19,961 bases of DNA from Methanomicrobiales archaeon (GTDB lineage: Archaea > Halobacteriota > Methanomicrobia > Methanomicrobiales > Methanoculleaceae): the NCBI GenBank assembly GCA_012511245.1, contig JAAZGM010000229.1:1-19961 (forward strand), given 5' to 3'. Below, in pieces: positions 14,547-19,961 of this stretch. Position numbers and translations under genes: made by a program. Positions within the stretch are counted from its first letter, which is position 1. Every line of letters starts with the position of its first letter. The notes beneath the pieces are model-generated. The model made no database searches. It saw only the letters and a program-made list of their open reading frames with translations, and was not told the DNA's origin.

Positions 14547-15644
14547 TCACTTCAGGAAGTCGATCTCAAACTGTTTCATCATACGTGGCGTACTCTTTTC
14601 GTTTCTTCCATATATTTGTGGTGACCGGACGCCAGTGACCACAAGGAGCGTCCGCACCTTGCCCTGCATCTCGGGGTCGATCTGGGCACCCCATATGATA
14701 CGGGCTTCCGGATCGATACGGTCGTAGACCTCCTGGATGACACCTTCCGCCTCGGACATTGTCATATCCGGCCCGCCGACCACGTTGACGAGGGCCGCGG
14801 TCGCCCCGGAGATATCGACGTCGAGGAGCGGGGAGCGGAGTGCCTTCTTGACCGAATCAGCGGCTTTGTCCTCGCTGTCACTCTCGCCCATCCCGATCAT
14901 CGCAACGCCTCCGCGCTCCATGACCGTCCGGACGTCAGCAAAATCAAGGTTCACGAGACCTGGCATCGTGATCAGCTCGGTGATGCCCTTGACCGCTCGC
15001 ATCAGCACCTCGTCCGAGACCTTGAATGCGGCATGGAGTGGAAGCCGGGGCACGACTTCGAGCAGCCGATCGTTCGGGACGACGATGACGGTATCGGCCA
15101 TCTCACGGAGCCGTTCGAGGCCGGCCTCCGCGTTCTGCATCCGGATAGCGCCTTCCACCGTGAACGGCAGGGTGACCACTGCAATCGTCAGCGCACCCTC
15201 CTCGCGGGCCGCCTTTGCGACCACAGGTGCGGAGCCGGTGCCGGTGCCGCCTCCAAGGCCAGTGGTGATGAAGACCATATCGCAGCCCTCGACGGCCCGC
15301 TTGATCTCATCCTCGTTCTCGATTGCCGCTTCCTCGCCGACCTGAGGGATCGAGCCCGCACCAAGGCCGCGGGTTCTCTGCCGACCGATGAGGATCCGGG
15401 TCTCTGCCCGTGTTCTGACCAGGTGCTGCGCGTCGGTGTTGAGTGCGATCATCCGCGCCCCGTTGATGCCTTCCTCAGTCATCCGGTTTACCGTGTTCGA
15501 ACCGCCGCCTCCGCATCCGACGACTGCGATCTCAGTCCGGAGTTCCATGAGGAGATCTTCAAGATCTTTATCGACCTCCACGGGTTCAGCATAGCGCTGC
15601 TCCTCTTGCGCCCGTGAAAGTGCCTCTTCTACGATAGATTTCAT
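14547..15644 (-). CDS. ftsZ: Cell division GTPase FtsZ
   Basis: The 365-residue protein is a tubulin-like GTPase that forms the division ring. The glycine loop is VVGCGGGGSN (about 41-50), the tubulin signature GGGTGTGSAP lies at 131-140, and the T7 synergy loop NLDFADV at 232-238, so GTP binding and polymer-driven hydrolysis should work. A roughly 36-residue acidic N-terminal extension precedes the fold, as in euryarchaeal FtsZ1. The C-terminus ends soon after the fold (FEIDFLK), without the bacterial FtsA/ZipA-binding peptide, which fits use of SepF-type partners in archaea. The start ATG overlaps the dtdA stop (ATGA) and has GGAGAG about 6 bases upstream. Confidence 0.97.
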   Translation of the reverse strand: MKSIVEEALSRAQEEQRYAEPVEVDKDLEDLLMELRTEIAVVGCGGGGSNTVNRMTEEGINGARMIALNTDAQHLVRTRAETRILIGRQRTRGLGAGSIPQVGEEAAIENEDEIKRAVEGCDMVFITTGLGGGTGTGSAPVVAKAAREEGALTIAVVTLPFTVEGAIRMQNAEAGLERLREMADTVIVVPNDRLLEVVPRLPLHAAFKVSDEVLMRAVKGITELITMPGLVNLDFADVRTVMERGGVAMIGMGESDSEDKAADSVKKALRSPLLDVDISGATAALVNVVGGPDMTMSEAEGVIQEVYDRIDPEARIIWGAQIDPEMQGKVRTLLVVTGVRSPQIYGRNEKSTPRMMKQFEIDFLK

Positions 15645-16954
15645 GTGTATCTCTCCAATCCCGGGATATGTATCCGTCTCACGCTGGTTGTCTGCACTGC
15701 ATCAGGCGTGATCAGCCTCCCCTCAATCTCGACCGCCTTTCCACCGGCAAGCATGGCAAAGAGTGGCCCTTTCGGCACCCCGCATCTGCGCGCTTTCCCG
15801 GGGTCGAACCGCACCTTCTGGAGGGCGAGGTGATCACCGTCGATAACAGCATCTTCACAGATAAGTAAGAGTTTTACACACAGGGTAGTTATATCACTTG
15901 CGAGTCGGGACGATTCGTTTTCAAAGCAGATGAACGCCGATAAAACTTCTTCTGAGCCTTTTGAGAGATGAACGACCGGCAACCCGTCAAGGCCATCGAG
16001 AAACCGTGACTTCTGTGATTTGACCGTCTCCTCGATCAACTCAGGAACTACCCGCACCACAACGGGAGTTCCCCCCCCTTTGAGATTATGGATGTGAACG
16101 CGTGATCCGGGGGCGGTTTCCCCGGCAAGAGACTTTATCCGGAGGTAGGTATCCCATGCGAGGCCGGAAACTTCCAGGATCTCTGATTCCGAGAGGAGGG
16201 GGAGGGCAGCGGCATCGAGCATCCGCTCAATCCGCACAGTCTCATCGTTTGAGAGTGATTTCCTATCGAGATAGGCGGCCACAGCGCCGCTCGCCTCCTG
16301 CATCGCCTGAAGGAGAGAGGGATCGATCGCGCCAATCTGCCTGGCCGGGACGATATGCCCAAAAGCACCCCGGGAGGAGAGGGCGATGGAGGTCTGACGC
16401 ACAGCGTAGTGAGTCCCGCCGAACCCGATGAGGTTGATCGTCTTCTGCGGTTCCGCAGCAAGGATGCTCTCAGCAACCGCTCTCCCGGCAACGGGATCAG
16501 CCCACTCAACCGCGGTCGAGCCGATCTCGGCGAAGAGGGAGGGGATCGAGAGTTCCGTCGGGCCATGATGCGTCACCTCGTAGGAGACACGGTAGCCTTC
16601 AGGAGCCCGGGCGGCGAGGTTCCTGAGGATTGCATGCATCCACGCGGGAGCCGCCGGGGCAAGCCGCCCCGCCTCCCCACCGAGATCGGCCGTTTCGTAG
16701 TTGCCGGTGACATGCACGGTCAGGGCAGGCGTCGGATGCATGCTCGCGTGCCGGGATATGAATATGATGAGATCGGCATCGATCTCTTCGTCGATCCGAT
16801 CCAGGTGGATCAACCGATCGTCGACCTCATGAAACGCCAGGTCGTGCCGTTCAGTAAGCGGCCACCGTCTGCCTGTTGCGAGGAGGGCAGTGAGATGATC
16901 CCGGATGTTCACCCCTGCAACGTCCTGTTTTGAGTTGATCAACACTATCCGCAT
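15641..16954 (-). CDS. dtdA: D-aminoacyl-tRNA deacylase (DTD2/GEK1 type) with C-terminal extension
   Basis: The enzyme removes D-amino acids wrongly attached to tRNA. Family motifs are all visible: SRHAS (67-71), TGN (83-85), EVTHHGP (126-132) and GFGGTHYA (177-184). The protein is 437 residues, whereas the core family in many archaea is about 260-280. The extra C-terminal part (about 285-437) contains RCGVPKGPLFAMLAGGKAVE (390-409) and then ITPDAV, which resembles the G-x-P-x-G-P...L...G motif found in tRNase Z. It may help bind tRNA, but this is inference. It is the first gene of the dtdA-ftsZ-secE-nusG run and is divergent from the small protein and moeA across 94 bases. Confidence 0.93.
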   Translation of the reverse strand: MRIVLINSKQDVAGVNIRDHLTALLATGRRWPLTERHDLAFHEVDDRLIHLDRIDEEIDADLIIFISRHASMHPTPALTVHVTGNYETADLGGEAGRLAPAAPAWMHAILRNLAARAPEGYRVSYEVTHHGPTELSIPSLFAEIGSTAVEWADPVAGRAVAESILAAEPQKTINLIGFGGTHYAVRQTSIALSSRGAFGHIVPARQIGAIDPSLLQAMQEASGAVAAYLDRKSLSNDETVRIERMLDAAALPLLSESEILEVSGLAWDTYLRIKSLAGETAPGSRVHIHNLKGGGTPVVVRVVPELIEETVKSQKSRFLDGLDGLPVVHLSKGSEEVLSAFICFENESSRLASDITTLCVKLLLICEDAVIDGDHLALQKVRFDPGKARRCGVPKGPLFAMLAGGKAVEIEGRLITPDAVQTTSVRRIHIPGLERYT

Positions 16955-17048
16955 CGGATATAATGTAGATCACGGGGCTGCTAAATGATAGTGCCTGACC
17001 ACCGCGATAGCAAATCCTATCTTCCTTGCGGCAGATCATGTGGGTACT
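16955..17048. promoter_or_regulatory. Divergent promoter region between dtdA and the moeA operon
   Basis: The 94-base gap must serve both the leftward housekeeping operon and the rightward molybdopterin operon. CTAAATGATAG (16981-16991) is the best AT-rich core. Read leftward (CTATCATTTAG) it would start RNA about 5 bases before dtdA; read rightward it would give a leader of about 40 bases. ATATAAT (16958-16964) looks TATA-like but is too close to the dtdA start to serve it. No operator symmetry stands out. Confidence 0.35.
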
Positions 17049-17231
17049 ATGGATGAAGAGAAGATACGCAAAGCCTTCGAGGCATACGGCATAGAGCACG
17101 AGATCACCTGTCCGCAGGCCTTCGAGATATCAGAGAAGTACAGCATTCCAAAGATGGATATCGCCCGATACTGCAACCAGCGCGAACCGAGGATAAAAAT
17201 TCACAACTGCCAGCTGGGCTGCTTCAGATGA
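17049..17231 (+). CDS. Small conserved-looking cysteine protein upstream of moeA
   Basis: The 60-residue protein reads MDEEKIRKAFEAYGIEHEIT at the start. A helix-turn-helix-like stretch follows (CPQAFEISEKYSIPKMDIAR, where helix, turn and recognition helix are plausible), and it ends NCQLGCFR. Four cysteines (about 20, 41, 52 and 56) could bind zinc or a cluster. I chose ATG 17049, with GGGT just upstream; a GTG three codons earlier (17040) is possible. Its stop overlaps the moeA start by 4 bases (ATGA), so it is translated with the molybdopterin genes. I believe similar small proteins occur in other methanogens but cannot name a function. A metal-responsive regulator of the operon is one guess. 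Confidence 0.75.
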   Translation: MDEEKIRKAFEAYGIEHEITCPQAFEISEKYSIPKMDIARYCNQREPRIKIHNCQLGCFR

Positions 17232-18430
17232 GCCTTTTTTTCGAGGTCGTATCCGTCGATGAGGCAATAGAGGTGGTGCGAAAGATCGCACCGCCGCCCG
17301 GGTGCGAGGACGTCCTGCTCAAGGATGCCTTCCACCGGGTTCTCGCAAAAGACGTCCATGCTGATATCGACATCCCGGGATTCGACCGCTCAACGGTCGA
17401 CGGCTACGCAGTCATCGCGACCGAGACCACCGGGGCATCCGAGGCCATCCCGACGATGCTTCAGTGCCGGGGTCAGGTGGCGATGGGAAGTATAAACGCC
17501 GGGAACATTGCACCGGGATCATGCTGGTATGTCCCCACCGGCGGCGCCCTTCCTGCGGGTGCGGATGCGGTCGTGATGCTCGAGCACGCCGAGCGGATCG
17601 GGGATGATGTCCTGGTGCACCGGCCGGTGGCGCCCGGCGAGAACGTGATCTCCCGGGGAGAAGACTTCCGGACAGATGATGTGATCCTGGAGCGGGGGCG
17701 CGTGCTCTCGCCCCGGGATATCGGTGTCGCCGCGGCGGTCGGCGCCGACCGGGTCTCTGTGGCGACGATGCCGGTAGCCGGGATCATCTCCACGGGAAAC
17801 GAACTCGTCCCCGTCACCGAGAGGCCGGGGCCGGGTGAGGTGCGGGATGCAAACTCCTCTCTCGCCGGCGCCTTCGTGACTGAACGAGGGTGCCACCCGG
17901 TCTACTTCGGGATCATCAGGGACGATCGGGCAGCGCTGAAACAGGCAGTCGCTTCTGCGCTAGAGAGGTGCGACGTGGTCCTGATCTCAGGGGGTTCGTC
18001 GAAGGATGAGCGCGACAACACCGCCTCGGTCGTCGCGGAACTCGGCGAGGTTCTGGTGCATGGGGTCGCTCTTGCGCCGGGAAAGCCCACCATCATAGGA
18101 ACGGTTCAGGGAAAACCGGTGATCGGGCTTCCCGGCCACCCGGCCTCGACCTGCGTCGTGCTCACCGCCATCGTCGACCACCTTCTCGCGGTGATGCGCG
18201 GCACCACGGTCTCCCGGAGAACCGCACGCGCACGGCTGACCCAGAACATTCACTCCATCCGTGGTCGTGAGGACTACGTCCGGGTCACCCTGAAGGGCGG
18301 GGAAGCAACACCGATCTTCGGGAAGTCGGGGCTCCTCAATACCCTTGTGCAGAGCGAGGGGCTGGTGCGGGTCCCGGCGTCGAGGGAGGGGTTTGAGGTC
18401 GGCGAGGAGGTCGAGGTGATCCTGTGGTGA
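17228..18430 (+). CDS. moeA: Molybdopterin molybdenumtransferase MoeA
   Basis: MoeA inserts molybdate (or tungstate) into adenylated molybdopterin to finish the cofactor. The 400-residue length is standard. Domain I/III features include FDRSTVDGYAV (about 52-62). The MoCF-binding domain runs from AGIISTGNELVPV to VVLISGGSSKDERDNTASV, then HGVALAPGKP and IGLPGHPAS. The usual SGGxSxGxxD signature is altered here to SGGSSKDERDN, keeping a nearby Asp. The C-terminal domain IV ends GFEVGEEVEVILW. It overlaps the small cysteine protein upstream and the second moeA downstream by 4 bases each. Two MoeA proteins per genome is common in archaea and may reflect separate Mo and W use; which one this serves cannot be told. 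Confidence 0.95.
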   Translation: MSLFFEVVSVDEAIEVVRKIAPPPGCEDVLLKDAFHRVLAKDVHADIDIPGFDRSTVDGYAVIATETTGASEAIPTMLQCRGQVAMGSINAGNIAPGSCWYVPTGGALPAGADAVVMLEHAERIGDDVLVHRPVAPGENVISRGEDFRTDDVILERGRVLSPRDIGVAAAVGADRVSVATMPVAGIISTGNELVPVTERPGPGEVRDANSSLAGAFVTERGCHPVYFGIIRDDRAALKQAVASALERCDVVLISGGSSKDERDNTASVVAELGEVLVHGVALAPGKPTIIGTVQGKPVIGLPGHPASTCVVLTAIVDHLLAVMRGTTVSRRTARARLTQNIHSIRGREDYVRVTLKGGEATPIFGKSGLLNTLVQSEGLVRVPASREGFEVGEEVEVILW

Positions 18431-19961
18431 AGCGTTATCTCTCGGTCATATCGCTTGCGGAGGCGCGGGACCTTGTCGGGGCCTCTTTTCCGGCGATTGC
18501 CGGAACAACCCGCATCCCGGTGAACCCCGGGGCGATCGGCCGGATCACCGCTGAGCCGATATTCGCCCGGTTCTCGGTCCCCGCCATCCACCTCTCGGCG
18601 ATGGATGGGATCGCGGTGAGAAGCGCCGATACCGTCGGTGCGAGCGAACAGCACCCGGTGACCCTCCCGGATACGGCGCGGGTCAATACGGGCAACATCG
18701 TCCCGCCCGGCTACGACGCGGTGGTGATGATCGAGGATGTCTGGATCGACGGCGAGACCTGCATCGTCCGAAAACCGGTCAGTCCCTGGCAGCATATCCG
18801 GCCGGTCGGCGAGGATATCGGCGAGTCGGAGATGATCCTCCCGAGAGGACATCGGATCCGGCCGCACGACCTCGGGGCGCTTGCAAACTACGGCGTCACG
18901 GAGGTTGCGGTCAAGACTGTCCGGGCCGGCCTGATCCCCACCGGGAGCGAACTCGTGCCGGCAGGCGAGATGCCGCCGCCGGGAAAGGTGGTGGAGAGCA
19001 ACACCCTGATGGCCGCAGCCGTCCTCGCGGAGGCAGGCATTGAGCCGCGCCGTTACCCTATCGTCCCGGACGACCATGAGATGATCCGGGAGGCCGTCCG
19101 GCGCGGCGTTGCGGAGAACGACATCCTTCTCGTCTCGGCGGGGTCGTCCGCCGGGACACGGGACTACACCGCGGATATCATCCGCGATCTCGGCGAGGTT
19201 CTGGCGCACGGCGTCGCCATCAAACCCGGGAAACCGGTGATCATCGGCCGGGTCGAGGGAAAACCGGTGATCGGGCTTCCCGGCTACCCGCTTGCAGCGG
19301 CGACGGTGCTCCGCGAGATTGTGCTCCCGCTCGCCGCCCGTTACGGTATACCCGTCCGTGAGCCCGAAGAGATCGCCGCGCGGCTGACCACAAGCCTTCA
19401 GTCCGATATCGGGACCGATGAGTTCGTTCTCCTCTCGGCAGGGAGGGTTGGCGAACGCTGGGTTGCAGTACCCCAATCACGGGGTGCGGGCGTCCAGATG
19501 AGCGCGGTGCGGGCGAACGGCTACATGCGGATCCCCTCAAAGAAGGAAGGGATCGAGGCGGGGGAGACCGTAGACGTCCGGCTCACCGTTCCCCGCGCTG
19601 AAGCAGAAGAAGCGGTGCTCGTCACCGGCAGCCATGACCCTGCCCTCGACCGTCTCGCCGACCTGGTGCGCCCGCTCGGCGTCGATGTCCACTCCACCCA
19701 TGTCGGGAGCATGGGCGGGGTGATTGCATTGAAGAAACAGGAGTGTCATGCGGCACCGATGCACCTCCTCGCACCTGACGGCACCTACAACGTCCACTAC
19801 CTGGAGCGCTACATGCCAGGTGCGGACCTCGTCCTCCTCTGCGTGGCGAAGCGCCAACAGGGGATCATATCGCGTGACGGCCTCGGGTTTGAGGATCTGC
19901 CCGGCCGGACGTTCGTCAACCGGCAGAGAGGGTCGGGAACCAGGATGCTCCTTGACCACCA
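18427..19961 (+). CDS. moeA: MoeA fused to a PBP-like domain, 3' end cut by window
   Basis: The frame opens at GTG 18427 (GTGA overlap with the previous stop; MKRYLSVISLAEARDL) and stays open for 511 codons to the window edge, so it is partial. Residues up to about 395 are a full MoeA: LSAMDGIAV (about 57-65), AGLIPTGSELVP, LVSAGSSAGTRDYTADII, HGVAIKPGKP and IGLPGYPLA. From about 398 a second domain begins, with LVTGSHDPALDRLADLV, THVGSMGGVIALKKQECHAA, HLLAPDGTYNVHYLERYMPG and VNRQRGSGTR. This is the periplasmic-binding-like domain seen in known MoeA/LysR-substrate-domain fusions, where it probably binds a molybdate- or cofactor-type ligand. Full-length relatives are a little over 600 residues, so about 100 are missing. 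Confidence 0.94.
   Translation, partial: MKRYLSVISLAEARDLVGASFPAIAGTTRIPVNPGAIGRITAEPIFARFSVPAIHLSAMDGIAVRSADTVGASEQHPVTLPDTARVNTGNIVPPGYDAVVMIEDVWIDGETCIVRKPVSPWQHIRPVGEDIGESEMILPRGHRIRPHDLGALANYGVTEVAVKTVRAGLIPTGSELVPAGEMPPPGKVVESNTLMAAAVLAEAGIEPRRYPIVPDDHEMIREAVRRGVAENDILLVSAGSSAGTRDYTADIIRDLGEVLAHGVAIKPGKPVIIGRVEGKPVIGLPGYPLAAATVLREIVLPLAARYGIPVREPEEIAARLTTSLQSDIGTDEFVLLSAGRVGERWVAVPQSRGAGVQMSAVRANGYMRIPSKKEGIEAGETVDVRLTVPRAEAEEAVLVTGSHDPALDRLADLVRPLGVDVHSTHVGSMGGVIALKKQECHAAPMHLLAPDGTYNVHYLERYMPGADLVLLCVAKRQQGIISRDGLGFEDLPGRTFVNRQRGSGTRMLLDH

Noticed and set aside
18274..19476. A 400-codon minus-strand frame across the moeA pair
   Set aside because: It is a shadow of two clear MoeA genes. 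The product is rich in Arg, Asp and His with no domain pattern.

Overview
The window is from a euryarchaeal methanogen-type genome. The evidence is the archaeal ribosomal stalk proteins P0 and P1, SecE and Spt5/NusG, a D-aminoacyl-tRNA deacylase of the archaeal/plant type, HypF for NiFe-hydrogenase maturation, two molybdopterin MoeA proteins, and TATA/BRE promoters with T-run terminators. The high GC content, strong G/C preference at third codon positions and protein flavour fit Methanomicrobiales, most likely Methanoculleus or a close relative. That placement is an inference from memory, not from a search.

Layout. 1-1684 (+): a bactofilin-like beta-helix protein with a hydrophobic insert, overlapping a conserved hypothetical with a methyltransferase-like core. 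1803-2996 (+): a major facilitator transporter. 3224-4339 (+): a membrane PAS protein with a histidine-kinase-like H-box but no ATPase domain, behind a clear TATA promoter. 4370-7681 (-): a tight three-gene operon of two winged-helix-type regulators (GTG and TTG starts) and a Ski2-like helicase with an N-terminal zinc finger. It is divergent from hypF (7738-9945, +), and the shared 56-base control region holds a perfect 6-5-6 palindrome. 9946-10446 is poorly explained except for a 96-codon minus-strand reading frame. 10447-10959 (-) encodes a small exported, membrane-anchored Ig-like protein.

11116-16954 (-) is the housekeeping core. dtdA-ftsZ-secE-nusG are joined by ATGA overlaps or very short gaps and end at a T-run. 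The L11-L1-P0-P1 stalk operon follows, and it too ends in a T-rich terminator. The 195-base gap between the two groups contains two GC-rich foldable elements and two possible promoters, and is the most interesting non-coding stretch here. The L1 coding start also resembles the place where Methanococcus L1 represses its own mRNA.

17049-19961 (+) holds a small cysteine-containing protein, moeA, and a second moeA fused to a periplasmic-binding-protein-like domain, all overlapping by 4 bases. The last gene is cut by the window edge. These genes would serve molybdenum/tungsten cofactor assembly, needed by formate and formylmethanofuran dehydrogenases in methanogens. I saw no CRISPR array, rRNA, tRNA, insertion sequence or prophage.
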